DNA of 43,887 nucleotides from Desulfobacteraceae bacterium (GCA_014237465.1 JABZFM010000034.1:1-43887), one strand, 5' to 3'; shown: positions 9,685 through 19,081, counted from the stretch's first letter. Notes: generated by a model not told the origin, from the sequence alone. Numbers and translations: made by a program.

Positions 9685-11031
9685 CTATTTATAATACAGC
9701 CGATCCTCCAGTCTCATAAATCCACGAATGGCAAGGGAGGCAGTTTGTGTAATCAAATCCGGCGGCAAGGGAATTATCTTTCGGCCCACAAAAAACATTT
9801 CCGTACGCGATGAATTTTGACCGGTGATCATTTCAGCGATGGTCAGGCCGTTGTAAGTGGTCAGCGAAACACCGTGTCCGAGACATCCCAAGGAAAAAAT
9901 GGCTTTTTTATCGTCTCCCAGGTATCCGATTGCCGGAGCCATATCCAGCGTCACCGAAACCGGGCCACCCCATCGATGGGTAAACCGGATCTCTTTTAAC
10001 TGGGGAAAAATTTCGATCACATGATGTTCCAGGTGGGCAAAGATCTTATCATTTAAATCAATATTCAGGTCATTACTGTAGGTAAAGGAAACATCCCCTC
10101 CGCCCATAACGATCCGGTTGTCCTTTGTCAGGCGATAATAATGAATCAAATCCCGCGCATCTTCCACGCCGGCCCGGCTTTGCCATCCGATGCTGTTAAG
10201 CTGGGCATCCGTTAACGGTTCGCTCATGACAATATAGGTAAAAACCGGCCGTTGCAAAGATTTGAGTTGTGGAAACAGGATAGAGTAGGCATTGGTAGCA
10301 AACACCAGGTACTCGGACTGCAATTCCCCGTTTTCTGTTTTCACCGTATATCCGGATGCCCCGGTTTTTGAAAAACCGGTCACCGGTGAATTTTCATAAA
10401 CGGTAACTCCCTGGGCCTCTGCCAACTCTTTCATCCCCCTGGCAAGCTTTGCCGGATTGATGATCCCGCAGCGGGGCTCAAACCAGCCGATTTTATAGAA
10501 ATCCGTATTAAATTCTTCGGCCAGCCGCGCCCGGTCCCAACGCTCAATGCCGGTCGACCCCCACTTTTCAATAATCTTAAAATCATGTTCCACCCGCCGG
10601 ACCTGCCCCTTGCTGGTTCCCACAAGAAGATATCCGCTGCGCTCATAATCACAATCAATCTGATTTTGCGTGATAAAATCATGCAGGTAATCCACTGCTT
10701 CTTCCATGTATCCGTGGGCAGCCCTTGCCTTTTCATCGTTAAACCGGAACTTGGTAATCCCTTTGGTCAGCCCGAACAGGGTCATGGAAAATCCGCCGTT
10801 GCGGCCGGAAGCCCCGTAACCGCAAACATCGGATTCTATCACGCGGACATCCATGGCCGGATTCAACTGCTTAAGATGATATCCCACGGACAATCCGGTA
10901 TATCCCCCGCCGATCACCACCACATCGGCTTTGTCCTTTCCTGCCAGTTCCGGATTGGGAGTGATGGTTTTTGGTAGAGACTCCAGCCACCAGCTTTTTG
11001 ATTGGTAATCTGTCGATTGATAATCTGTCAT
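9685..11031 (-). CDS. DAO-family FAD-dependent oxidoreductase (PuuB-like)
   Basis: This 448-residue flavoprotein has an N-terminal Rossmann motif (VVVIGGGYTGL, residues about 37-47), the ASGRNGGF segment about 30 residues later, and a C-terminal region with GCLGHGVSLT before the end. This is the architecture of the D-amino-acid oxidase / gamma-glutamylputrescine oxidase group, cytoplasmic enzymes that oxidise primary or secondary amines. The start at 11031 is chosen because GGAGGT lies six bases upstream; a frame opening 24 codons earlier lacks a site. It is divergent from a BetI/TetR-type regulator with a dyad in the shared upstream region, so it is probably that regulator's target. The true substrate (polyamine, sarcosine-like or amino acid) is unknown. 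Confidence 0.85.
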   Translation of the reverse strand: MTDYQSTDYQSKSWWLESLPKTITPNPELAGKDKADVVVIGGGYTGLSVGYHLKQLNPAMDVRVIESDVCGYGASGRNGGFSMTLFGLTKGITKFRFNDEKARAAHGYMEEAVDYLHDFITQNQIDCDYERSGYLLVGTSKGQVRRVEHDFKIIEKWGSTGIERWDRARLAEEFNTDFYKIGWFEPRCGIINPAKLARGMKELAEAQGVTVYENSPVTGFSKTGASGYTVKTENGELQSEYLVFATNAYSILFPQLKSLQRPVFTYIVMSEPLTDAQLNSIGWQSRAGVEDARDLIHYYRLTKDNRIVMGGGDVSFTYSNDLNIDLNDKIFAHLEHHVIEIFPQLKEIRFTHRWGGPVSVTLDMAPAIGYLGDDKKAIFSLGCLGHGVSLTTYNGLTIAEMITGQNSSRTEMFFVGRKIIPLPPDLITQTASLAIRGFMRLEDRLYYK

Positions 11032-11146
11032 GGGGGCACCTCCATAGTTTTTTAATCGCGCCCATCCATCAATGGATGTTTCGCACAATTTCAGGATGGA
11101 CACTAAATAAAGTTTGACTTGACGCTATGGCCACAGTTTGATAATT

Positions 11147-11170
11147 ATTTAGTCGGTTGACTAACTAAAT
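11147..11170. promoter_or_regulatory. Likely TetR-type operator between divergent genes
   Basis: A perfect dyad TTAGTC-GGTT-GACTAA lies at 11149-11164. Overlapping it is a wider dyad, ATTTAGT (11147-11153) and ACTAAAT (11164-11170). It lies between the divergently transcribed flavoprotein and TetR-type genes, in the usual place for autoregulation and control of the neighbour. Operator status is inferred from symmetry and position. Confidence 0.6.
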
Positions 11171-11289
11171 AAAATATTAAAGCGTCTCTGTCAATATTTT
11201 TTGATATATTTCAATATTCTGCATTCTTTATGAGAAATAAAACAAAAAAATATCCGTCAGTAACCACCCGATGTGAAAGGACGGCTGTT

Positions 11290-11880
11290 ATGCCCCGCAT
11301 AAAAGATCATGAAGACAAAAAGAATCAGATACTTGAAGCATTGAATCAATGCCTTCAGGAAAAACCGTTTGACCAGACATCCATCAAGGACATTGCCAGG
11401 GCGGCCGACGTCAATCACGGACTGCTCCACTATTATTTCAAGAACAAGGAAGATATTTTAACACAATATATTAAATATGTGATTGATCACTACAAAACCC
11501 TGTTCAACGACTGGCTGACCGCCATCGAGGCTCAAAACTTCAATGAAAAAGAATTGATTGAAGAATTCTTTGATTTTATGAACTCCAGAATCACCTTAAA
11601 CAAAAAACTGTCAAAAGTCTTTATCGAGATATGGGAGATCGCCGCATATAATTCAAATATCCGATCCATTCTCCAGCAGGCCTACCGGGAATGGATTGAC
11701 ACCCTGTCTGAAATGCTGAACACGGTGACCAAAGATCCGGCAGCCGCCCGACAAGTCAGCGCTGCCACGGTTGCGTTTCTTGAAGGCATGGCGCTCTTTT
11801 CAATTATCCTAACGCCGGATACATTTGATTTTAACCAGGTGCTCACCGGGTTTCAGAAGAAAATCATCGAAAGTCTTTAA
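11290..11880 (+). CDS. TetR/AcrR-family regulator (BetI-like helix-turn-helix)
   Basis: This 196-residue repressor has an N-terminal helix-turn-helix at about residues 31-50, SIKDIARAADVNHGLLHYYF, of the kind seen in BetI and RutR. An all-helical ligand and dimerisation domain follows. The ATG at 11290 is preferred over one 20 codons upstream because AAAGGA lies eight bases before it and the shorter form matches the normal family length. It is divergent from an amine-oxidase-type flavoprotein and probably represses that gene and itself through the dyad at 11147-11170, with a catabolic substrate as the likely inducer. A 34-codon ORF follows on the same strand. Confidence 0.88.
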   Translation: MPRIKDHEDKKNQILEALNQCLQEKPFDQTSIKDIARAADVNHGLLHYYFKNKEDILTQYIKYVIDHYKTLFNDWLTAIEAQNFNEKELIEEFFDFMNSRITLNKKLSKVFIEIWEIAAYNSNIRSILQQAYREWIDTLSEMLNTVTKDPAAARQVSAATVAFLEGMALFSIILTPDTFDFNQVLTGFQKKIIESL

Positions 11881-11924
11881 CAGAATGATAACAAAAAAAG
11901 ATATAGCTGTGAAAGGTAGCTGAT

Positions 11925-12029
11925 ATGGGTAAAAAAAATCAAACCGAAAAATCGCCATTGATGCCTGTCCGGCTGAAAAAAAATACGCGAATTATCGGGC
12001 TGCTGAAAGGCAACGGCGCTAAAGAGTGA
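11925..12029 (+). CDS. Small basic 34-residue ORF
   Basis: This short frame starts MGKKNQTEKSPLMPVRL and ends GLLKGNGAKE. It is strongly basic and has no hydrophobic segment. GAAAGG lies about nine bases upstream, the reading frame uses ordinary codons, and the gene follows the TetR-type regulator by 44 bases in the same direction. It could be a genuine microprotein translated with the regulator, or a chance frame. I do not recognise it. Confidence 0.4.
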   Translation: MGKKNQTEKSPLMPVRLKKNTRIIGLLKGNGAKE

Positions 12030-12062
12030 TAAGAAAAGAAAAAAACAGGATTTGATTTGGCC

Positions 12063-12830
12063 TCAAAAAAGCCGTTGTCCATAAAGCCGGTGAGTATTTT
12101 CTGATACCGCTTCCGCCACTGCCTGCGAATTTAAATCCTTAATCCGTGCAATCATTTCCACACTCACAACTAAATTTGCCGGTTCATTCCTCCCTCCGGG
12201 ATTCGGCCCCAGAACCGGGCTGTCGGTTTCAATAAGCAGACATGAAAGGGGCAGCTGCTTCACCAGTTTCTGTTTCTGGCGCGAACGAACAATGGAGGGA
12301 GGAATTGAAAAAAAGAAACCCGCCTCGACCGCTGCCATGGCCGCACCGTATTTTCCGTCAAAAGCATGCATCTGAACCCGTTTGGCGCCCTTATCCAGTA
12401 AAAGAGATACTGCGTGCCGGCCGGCGGATCTTGAATGAACATTCAGCGGCAAATCCAGCGATAGGGACAGCGCAATAAAGCCGGAAAAAATCATTTGCTG
12501 TATTTCCTTTTCATGTGCTTCCGTTACCGCCCAATAGTCCAGTCCCACTTCACCGATGGCCGCCAGATGCCTGTGTTCTTTTTTTATCAACGCGACCATT
12601 TCTTCAGCGGCTTTTACGTCAAGCTGTGTGGGATAAAGACCGGCTGCCGGCAGAAGCTCCGGATAAATTGCAGCCAGTTTCAGATTCCGCCGGGCATCGG
12701 TGAGGTTTTCGCTGACGATAATCATTTTATCGACTCCGGCGGCCCGGGCCCGTTCAATGACTTTTCTCCGGTCAGAATCAAATACCGGATCACACAGATG
12801 GGTATGGGTGTCGATTAAATGGCCCGGCAT
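12063..12830 (-). CDS. TatD-family metal-dependent hydrolase
   Basis: This 255-residue protein has the full TatD signature set: DTHTHLCD at the N-terminus (His9 and His11 as metal ligands), GEVGLDYW near residue 93, NVHSRSAG, MHAFDG, and IETDSPVLGPNP close to the C-terminus. Members are cytoplasmic TIM-barrel nucleases of DNA repair and turnover type, although paralogues can have other substrates. An AGAGG ribosome binding site supports the start. It is convergent with the TetR regulator and small ORF and stands alone. Confidence 0.9.
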   Translation of the reverse strand: MPGHLIDTHTHLCDPVFDSDRRKVIERARAAGVDKMIIVSENLTDARRNLKLAAIYPELLPAAGLYPTQLDVKAAEEMVALIKKEHRHLAAIGEVGLDYWAVTEAHEKEIQQMIFSGFIALSLSLDLPLNVHSRSAGRHAVSLLLDKGAKRVQMHAFDGKYGAAMAAVEAGFFFSIPPSIVRSRQKQKLVKQLPLSCLLIETDSPVLGPNPGGRNEPANLVVSVEMIARIKDLNSQAVAEAVSENTHRLYGQRLF

Positions 12831-12939
12831 AAAAACCTCTTTCTGTACTTTTACCAGATCGCATCATCATTTTCCGTTTCCCAATGCAGGTGTGGAGGTT
12901 GTCAATCGGAAAATACATTTGAGTAATAATACCAATTTC

Positions 12940-12968
12940 TTGACAATAACGCATCTATTAAGTAATTT
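12940..12968 (+). promoter_or_regulatory. Sigma-70-type promoter for the DUF748 gene
   Basis: A perfect -35 TTGACA (12940-12945) lies 17 bases from TAATTT (12963-12968), giving a predicted start about 55 bases before the ATG at 13030. Confidence 0.5.
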
Positions 12969-13029
12969 CAAAAACATAAAAACCATTGCAGCAATCACCT
13001 TATCTTATACCCCAGTCAGGTCATAAATT

Positions 13030-15996
13030 ATGAGTCGTAAAAAAAAGATCACAATTATCCTTGCTGTTTGCGTTATTGTCTATGCTTTAATCGGATTTGT
13101 TGCCGTCCCATTGATACTGGAATCAATGCTGCCCGACAAATTGTCCGAGGCATTGAACCGGCCGGTCAGCATTGAAAATATCCGCTTAAACCCCTTTACC
13201 CTGGAAGCCGCTGTCGAGGGGTTTGATATTAAAGACAAAAACTCGACCGATCCGTTTGTCTCCTTTGATGAACTGTTTATCAATATCCAAACCATGTCAT
13301 TATTCAAACTGGGACTGGTGGTCAAGGAAGTGCGGCTTAAAAAACCGAATGTCAATCTTGTCCGAATATCTGGAAACGAATTTAATTTTTCCGACCTGAT
13401 GCCGGGGAAAAAAACTGGGCAGACCCCGGAAGTTCAGGAATCGCCCAAAAAGCCGTTTCGATTTGCAATTTCGAATATTGCGATTATTGACGGAAATATC
13501 TCGTTTCAGGACGAACCGGTCCAGAAAAAGCATACTATATCACCGATTAATTTTAATTTGCCGTATATTTCCAATTTTGAAAAACATATTGATACGTACT
13601 CGGAACCCATGCTTACGGGGAAATTCAACCAAACCGAAATTTCCCTGAACGTGGATACCAAGCCGTTTCATGACACCCTGGAAACAATTGTCACCCTCTC
13701 CCTCTCAGGCTTTACAATTCCCTATTACTTCGACTATATTCCTGAAGACATGGTCGGTTTTGAGATCAGCAACGGCCGCCTGGATGTCCAGTCACAGATC
13801 TCGTTTTTACAAGAAAACGAGGAATCTCAGATAACGGTTCAGGGAACCATCGGGCTTTCCAATCTTGAACTTATTGAGAAAAACGGCAGCAAGATCCTGA
13901 CCCTGCCAGGACTTCAGATTGACGTGGCGCCTTCCCAGCCATTGGAAAACCGGCTAAGACTGGCGTCTGTTAAAATTCAATCTCCGGAACTATCCGTGTC
14001 CCGAAATCCCGAGGGTATCATCAACCTGACAACTCTGGGCCCGAAACCCACAGAAACAACTACGACTACGACTGAATCTCCACCCGAAGAAACCGCCCCG
14101 GCAAATCCGTTTATCATCGAAATGGATGAATTTCTCCTGGACTCCGGAAAAATTTTATTTACTGATTTTGCAGCAGGGACGACGGCAGAAGGGCCTGATG
14201 ACAGCCCGGTTGAAATGACCCTTGATGATCTGATGATCAAGGTATCTGAATTTTCGAATGCACCGGATAAAACCGCTGGTTATGAAATTCATGCCATGAT
14301 CAATAAAGAAGCAGACATTGCAGCCACCGGCCAACTGGGCATAACCCCACTTCTGGTTGAAACCGATTTCAGCCTTGCGGATTTAGAACTTGCCTGGGGC
14401 CAGCCGTATATCCCTGATACCGTTCAACTTATAATCGCGGACGGCAAATTCTCCACCTCCGGCCATACCGCAGTCAGCACCACAGCAGAAGGGGAAATCA
14501 ACACAACGATCACCGGAAAGGCAGCCATCAATGAATTTGCTTCCATGGATTCGGCCAGCAAAGAAGCGTTTGTCTCCTGGAATACATTTTCTTTTGAAGG
14601 GATTGACGTGGCCTTCAACCCGCTAAAAATCAATACAGATAAAATCCTGTTCAAAGATTTTAAAAATCAGCTTGTTATCTTTAACGACGGAACATCGAAT
14701 TTGGATAAAATTTTTGTAAAACCCCAGTCAGAGACGGATACTGAGCAGAAAGCACCTGCACCGGATACAACGAATAAACAGGCATCACAGGCAGTCATAC
14801 CCGTTAACATCGGCGAAGTTCTTTTGGATAATTTTGATTTCAGGTTTATCGACAGAAATATCGAGCCCCACTTTTCAACCCGGTTAAATTTTTCTGAATT
14901 TCGGGTGACCGGATTAACATCCGAAGATTTTAAATCAGCCGACCTGAAGGCGAAAGGCAAAATTGATGAATATGCACCGATAAGAATAGAAGGCTCCATC
15001 AACCCTTTAAAAGAAGACCTGTTTCTCGATGTGACATACAGCCTGTCAAACATGGAACTCAGCCCTCTGTCGCCCTATACCGGAAAATATATCGGCCGGG
15101 CGATTGAAAAAGGCAAACTCAGCACTGATGTCGTGTATAAAATAGACAAAAAAGAAATCAATGCGCACAACAAGGTATTGATAGACCAGTTTACACTGGG
15201 CCAGGAAATTGACAGCCCGGATGCCCTCAACCTGCCGGTGGGTATGGCGATCTCCCTACTCAAGGATAGAAACGGCGAGATCAATGTTGCCCTTCCGATT
15301 TCCGGAAGAACCGATGATCCTGATTTCGGATTCGGTAAACCCTTATTAAAGGCATTGAAGAACATGATTGTCAAAGCCGCCACATCGCCCTTTGACCTGG
15401 TCAGTTCCGTTGCCGGCGGCGGCGAGGAACTCCGGTACATAGAATTTGAGCCGGCGACTGCGGCAATTGATGATGCCGCCACCGAAAAACTGGATGCCAT
15501 TATAAGACTGATGTTCGAACGACCCATTTTGAAGCTGGATGTATCCGGCTACGTTGATATGGAAACTGACAGAGCCGCACTGACAGACCTGATGCTTGCC
15601 CGAAAAGTAAAATCCCGTAAGCTGAAAAAAGACTCGTCAAAAGACATCGCATCCATAGATGAAGTGATGTTGAGTCCTGAGGAATATCAAAAACTGCTCA
15701 AGCAGGTATATGTCAAAGAAGTTCTATCCGATCCTGAAAAAAAGAAGGCGCTTAAACCGGTGAAAGATCCCAGCCTGACCATCGCAGAAATAGAAACGAT
15801 TATCCGCAAACAGATTACTGTCACGGACGCTGAAATGCGCCTGCTGGCACGTAAAAGAGCACAGCAGGTGAAAGCCTACCTGTTGCAGGACAAAAGTGTC
15901 ACGGCGGACCGGCTTTTTCTGACAGAACCCAAAACCCTTTCACCGGAAAAAAAAGGAGGATTTAAAGCCGCACGTGTGGAACTGAACGTTCGGTAG
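13030..15996 (+). CDS. DUF748 (AsmA-like) envelope protein
   Basis: This 988-residue protein is held in the inner membrane by one N-terminal segment (about residues 8-30), with the rest in the periplasm. After the anchor it shows the DUF748 pattern LSEALNRPVSIENIRLNPFT, a long run of beta-rich repeats typical of AsmA-like bridge proteins, and a flexible Thr/Pro linker near residue 340 (runs of ACN codons). Towards the C-terminus, about residues 800-988, an FEPATAAIDDAATEKLD segment and a terminal RAQQVKAYLL segment resemble an OmpA-like peptidoglycan-associating fold. Family members are implicated in envelope homeostasis and lipid or protein transfer, so that role is an inference. It is probably monocistronic. 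Confidence 0.85.
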   Translation: MSRKKKITIILAVCVIVYALIGFVAVPLILESMLPDKLSEALNRPVSIENIRLNPFTLEAAVEGFDIKDKNSTDPFVSFDELFINIQTMSLFKLGLVVKEVRLKKPNVNLVRISGNEFNFSDLMPGKKTGQTPEVQESPKKPFRFAISNIAIIDGNISFQDEPVQKKHTISPINFNLPYISNFEKHIDTYSEPMLTGKFNQTEISLNVDTKPFHDTLETIVTLSLSGFTIPYYFDYIPEDMVGFEISNGRLDVQSQISFLQENEESQITVQGTIGLSNLELIEKNGSKILTLPGLQIDVAPSQPLENRLRLASVKIQSPELSVSRNPEGIINLTTLGPKPTETTTTTTESPPEETAPANPFIIEMDEFLLDSGKILFTDFAAGTTAEGPDDSPVEMTLDDLMIKVSEFSNAPDKTAGYEIHAMINKEADIAATGQLGITPLLVETDFSLADLELAWGQPYIPDTVQLIIADGKFSTSGHTAVSTTAEGEINTTITGKAAINEFASMDSASKEAFVSWNTFSFEGIDVAFNPLKINTDKILFKDFKNQLVIFNDGTSNLDKIFVKPQSETDTEQKAPAPDTTNKQASQAVIPVNIGEVLLDNFDFRFIDRNIEPHFSTRLNFSEFRVTGLTSEDFKSADLKAKGKIDEYAPIRIEGSINPLKEDLFLDVTYSLSNMELSPLSPYTGKYIGRAIEKGKLSTDVVYKIDKKEINAHNKVLIDQFTLGQEIDSPDALNLPVGMAISLLKDRNGEINVALPISGRTDDPDFGFGKPLLKALKNMIVKAATSPFDLVSSVAGGGEELRYIEFEPATAAIDDAATEKLDAIIRLMFERPILKLDVSGYVDMETDRAALTDLMLARKVKSRKLKKDSSKDIASIDEVMLSPEEYQKLLKQVYVKEVLSDPEKKKALKPVKDPSLTIAEIETIIRKQITVTDAEMRLLARKRAQQVKAYLLQDKSVTADRLFLTEPKTLSPEKKGGFKAARVELNVR

Positions 15997-16072
15997 CTGT
16001 TTCCGATTTCACATCATTTAACGGCACATTCAGGCCAATCCGGATCCCGGAACGGTAAAACCTTTTAGGACG

Positions 16073-16089
16073 CACCAGCAGAGCTGGTG
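16073..16089. terminator. Small hairpin between convergent genes
   Basis: CACCAGC (16073-16079), a three-base loop and GCTGGTG (16083-16089) form a perfect seven-base-pair stem between the stop codons of the DUF748 gene and the convergent small secreted protein. There is no proper T-run on the plus strand, so termination is only suggested by position. Confidence 0.35.
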
Positions 16090-16107
16090 GCGAATTATAA
16101 AATCGAC

Positions 16108-16494
16108 CTATCTCCTTGCCACCCAGACCTCCTGTTCCTGCCAGTAGCCGGGCTCTTTTTCAATCATCTGCCACTGCCCCGGCACCCATAAACCGCGACG
16201 GTTGTAATGCCCGGGATTCCAGACTCTTTTATATTTGGGCTCAACCCATACGCTCCGTATTTCCCAATAGCCATATCGATGGGAAGGCGGACAGGGATGA
16301 GTGTAAACAGGCGCTTTTCTGCAAGACGGGTTTTCATTGCAACTGTTTAATATCGCATGCCCGAGTATGGCTGCGCCGACTCCAATGGCAACCCCCTGCC
16401 ACCGGTAGCGTTGTTTCGATCCTGCAAACGCCGGTTGAGCTGCAAAAGATAATCCAAATGCCATGATCATCAACAACACAGTTATTTTTTTCAT
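16108..16494 (-). CDS. Small secreted protein with W-rich YxWxGxW-type segment
   Basis: The protein is about 128 residues long. A cleavable signal peptide ends near AFAGS, followed by a glycine-rich hydrophobic stretch (VAIGVGAAILGHAIL) that could insert in a membrane. The second half is rich in Trp, Tyr and Gly (VWNPGHYNRRGLWVPGQW), a pattern common in small periplasmic proteins of unknown role. Two ATGs are adjacent; the second (16494) is better spaced from AAGGAGG, so I use it. Two Cys in NSCNENPSC and one in HPCPP could form disulfides. I see no operon partner, since the upstream 575 bases are non-coding. Confidence 0.75.
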   Translation of the reverse strand: MKKITVLLMIMAFGLSFAAQPAFAGSKQRYRWQGVAIGVGAAILGHAILNSCNENPSCRKAPVYTHPCPPSHRYGYWEIRSVWVEPKYKRVWNPGHYNRRGLWVPGQWQMIEKEPGYWQEQEVWVARR

Positions 16495-16497
16495 CAT

Positions 16498-17072
16498 CCG
16501 CCTCCTTAAATTTCAGATAGATATTTTTTTCGGATTATTAAATTAAACACCTTTTTCCAAAAAAAGTTTCACAAAAAATAAAATTTTCCAGATTATTATT
16601 GGTTTCGAATATGCAATTTCATAATACCTGAATTGCTGATGTGTATATTTAAACTAACAATCGTATCTTTTTATTAAAACAACCGTATACATAAACACAC
16701 ACAAACAACAAAAAATAAACGCTCCCGATTTTTTTAAATTTTCATTGTTTTAAAAATTTCCCAACCAGTCCATTTCCTTTTTACTGATCAACCAATTACA
16801 ATTTTTGACAAATTAAATTAATGAACAATGCTTCAAATATGACCATGCACGTGCAGTTTAAATCCATCCAATAGCTTTCCCCTGGCTTGGCGTTGGTTTT
16901 GCATTAATTATTGCTGTTAATATTTTGATATTTAATTTATTCTTAAATCCTGCTAAATAGGAATGTCCATGACATCAACTGCAAACTCGCTCTAAAAAAA
17001 ACATACAAATTCTGCAGGAAACTGAACAAAAAAATGGTGAGGAATCTATATCGCTTGAAAGGATCAAAACAC
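16498..17072. other. Non-coding divergent region, AT-rich
   Basis: No credible gene is visible in this 575-base stretch between the minus-strand secreted protein and the plus-strand diguanylate cyclase. It is strongly AT-rich with A and T runs. Its one clear element is a sigma-54-type promoter at 16887-16904, annotated separately. Confidence 0.7.
16887..16904 (+). promoter_or_regulatory. Sigma-54 promoter upstream of the diguanylate cyclase
   Basis: TTGGCGTTGGTTTTGCAT has the invariant GG (16889-16890) and GC (16901-16902) exactly ten bases apart, with a full TTGCAT at -12 and TTGGC at -24. The predicted transcript starts near 16915 and has a leader of about 155 bases before the ATG at 17073. 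Activation by an enhancer-binding protein would be expected, but no binding site was identified. Confidence 0.65.
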
Positions 17073-18122
17073 ATGAATGAAGCTAATATTGATAAAATTC
17101 AATTTAAATTAATGTTAGACCAATTAAATAAAAATGAAAAAATCCAGCACAAATTTCATGAGCTTGAATCAAAAATTCTTTCGATTTTAAATTTCCAGGA
17201 TTTCTTTGAAATCCTGCTCACTGAAATGGGCAAAATATTCAATGTCCCCTATGTATGGCTGTCCGTCATCAAAAACAGCAGCCTGGCAAACCTGATTAAT
17301 CCCTTAATTGATTCAAAAATCATCATTGAAAAAACAAATTTTATCAGTCGATCGGAGTTTGATGATATTTTCGGCAACATTTCAACACCGCATCTTTTCA
17401 ACAAGGCGCTTGAACCGTATGCTGTTTTTCTGCCCAGGGATAAAAAATATCACACAGGTTCAATGGCAATCGCACCGGTGCAGATAGATGGTGAAATCGT
17501 TGGAAGCCTGAACCAGTGGGATCAAACTGCTACCCGCTTTGAGCCGGGCATAGACACTTCCTCTCTTGAACAGCTGATGATAAAAGTTTCACTATGCCTG
17601 TCAAATGTTGCGGCCCACGAAAAACTTAAATATTTTGCCTATCATGACCCGCTAACCGGACTGTTAAACAGAAGAGCATTTGAAACGGTTCTCAATCGTG
17701 AATTTTCCCGTTCAAAACGGCATTCCAATAATCTTAGCCTGGTTTTTCTGGATCTGGATAAGTTCAAACGGATAAACGACCAATACGGCCATGATGCCGG
17801 GGATGATACCCTCGTATATGTCGCGGAAACGCTTCAGTCCATCATCCGGGAAGAAGATATTGTCGCCCGGTTTGCCGGCGATGAATTCGTGATTATCCTG
17901 CCGGAAACAAAAGCGGATAAGTCCGAGACTCTTATGAAACGGGTGCAGGTCTACCTTGACAGTCACCCCCTGAATCACAATGGCGCAAACATATCGATAT
18001 CTCTCAGCTATGGAATTACTTCGACCCAAGACATGGAAATTAACAGTTCGGCGGTGCTCCTGAAAAAAGCAGATGAAAAGCTTTATTTTGAAAAAGAAAA
18101 AAAAGCCGGCCATTTTTTATAG
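17073..18122 (+). CDS. DUF484/GAF-like sensor diguanylate cyclase (GGDEF)
   Basis: This 349-residue cytoplasmic protein has an N-terminal DUF484/GAF-like sensory region (about residues 25-195) joined to a GGDEF domain that begins at DPLTGLLNRR. The active-site loop is AGDEF (268-272), an allowed variant of GGDEF. An intact RxxD inhibitory site, REED (259-262), sits five residues before it, so the enzyme should make cyclic di-GMP and be product-inhibited. The ATG at 17073 is favoured because AAAGGA lies nine bases upstream; a start 13 codons earlier has no site. Transcription probably comes from the sigma-54 promoter at 16887. It is the synthetic counterpart of the HD-GYP protein at 3745. Confidence 0.9.
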   Translation: MNEANIDKIQFKLMLDQLNKNEKIQHKFHELESKILSILNFQDFFEILLTEMGKIFNVPYVWLSVIKNSSLANLINPLIDSKIIIEKTNFISRSEFDDIFGNISTPHLFNKALEPYAVFLPRDKKYHTGSMAIAPVQIDGEIVGSLNQWDQTATRFEPGIDTSSLEQLMIKVSLCLSNVAAHEKLKYFAYHDPLTGLLNRRAFETVLNREFSRSKRHSNNLSLVFLDLDKFKRINDQYGHDAGDDTLVYVAETLQSIIREEDIVARFAGDEFVIILPETKADKSETLMKRVQVYLDSHPLNHNGANISISLSYGITSTQDMEINSSAVLLKKADEKLYFEKEKKAGHFL

Positions 18123-18133
18123 TGAACCGGCTT
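18103..18133. terminator. Bidirectional terminator between convergent genes
   Basis: AAGCCGG (18103-18109) pairs with CCGGCTT (18127-18133) between the ends of the diguanylate cyclase and Usp genes. Read on the minus strand the stem is followed by a long pyrimidine run, mostly T, which suits termination of the Usp transcript. The plus-strand side has a weaker T-rich tail. Confidence 0.55.
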
Positions 18134-18139
18134 CTGATT

Positions 18140-19081
18140 TTACACGACCCATATTGCCATGCCAGAAGCTGCTTCAATCACTTTTCGGGCAGTACTGCCC
18201 ATTGTGAATTCCTTATTGTTTGAATCGCCCTGGCGGCCTAAAATGATTGTTCCACATTCGTTTTTTCCGGCTGCCGCCAGAACATCCTTTGCCGGATTTC
18301 GCGACCCTTCTGCAATTTCCACCTGAATCCGGTTTTCTTCAATTCCCGCACTGGTCAGCATCTGCTTTGCTTTTTCCATGACCGGAGCGATTTCTTCTGC
18401 TGCTTTTTCCGACCACAATTCCGCAATGCCTGGAATATCTTCAAAAATTGCTTTGGGCAGGAAACGCCTTAGTGACCGCTTGGTATGAAATAAAATAATC
18501 CGGCTTTCTGTTCCGTTTAGCATAAACCCGGCATAATCTATTGCCTTTAAAGCACTCTCTGAATTGTCAACCGCAACCAATACATTTCTGTCTTTCACAG
18601 TACCTCGTAACAGCCAGACCGGACAATTTCCACTGTACTCCAGAAGCTTTAATGAAACCTCACCCATAAAAAAAGCCTCAACGCGTGAACGCCCATGACA
18701 ATTAAGCAGAACACCGTCTGCCATTTTATCGTGAGCCCAATTTACGATATCTCTCGCGATATCGAGCTTTGGACTCTGACAAACTTTTTTAATTCTATCC
18801 GGCGAAAAATTATATCCAACCAGCGTTTCCTTTGCGCTGCCCAAAATATTTTCAGCAAACGCCTCATTCCGCTGATTGATCTTCTTTAAGCTACTTGCGA
18901 TTTCACGTTTTTTCCTGCCTTCTTCAATCAGTGCCAAGGGCAATGAAGGTAAAACATACATCAGGACCGGGTTTAAATTATGTTGTGGCCCGAACATAAG
19001 ATTTAAATAATCCAGCGATTTCTGCGCAAACGCTGATCCATCCTGAGGCAAAACAATCATTTTTGATACTTCTTCATTCAT
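18140..19081 (-). CDS. Tandem-domain universal stress protein
   Basis: This 313-residue cytoplasmic protein is made of two UspA domains. The C-terminal one retains the ATP-binding signature G-x2-G-x9-G-S (GRQG then GSTARKV, from about residue 282). The N-terminal one has a degenerate loop (CHGRSRVEAFFMGEVS) and probably does not bind nucleotide. Tandem Usp proteins of this size are widespread and linked to stress and energy limitation. It is a single gene, convergent with the diguanylate cyclase and sharing a hairpin with it. Confidence 0.9.
   Translation of the reverse strand: MNEEVSKMIVLPQDGSAFAQKSLDYLNLMFGPQHNLNPVLMYVLPSLPLALIEEGRKKREIASSLKKINQRNEAFAENILGSAKETLVGYNFSPDRIKKVCQSPKLDIARDIVNWAHDKMADGVLLNCHGRSRVEAFFMGEVSLKLLEYSGNCPVWLLRGTVKDRNVLVAVDNSESALKAIDYAGFMLNGTESRIILFHTKRSLRRFLPKAIFEDIPGIAELWSEKAAEEIAPVMEKAKQMLTSAGIEENRIQVEIAEGSRNPAKDVLAAAGKNECGTIILGRQGDSNNKEFTMGSTARKVIEAASGMAIWVV

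Noticed and set aside
18140-19081. Usp protein as a two-component partner of the adjacent diguanylate cyclase
   Set aside because: The genes are convergent with a terminator between them, so there is no operon evidence.
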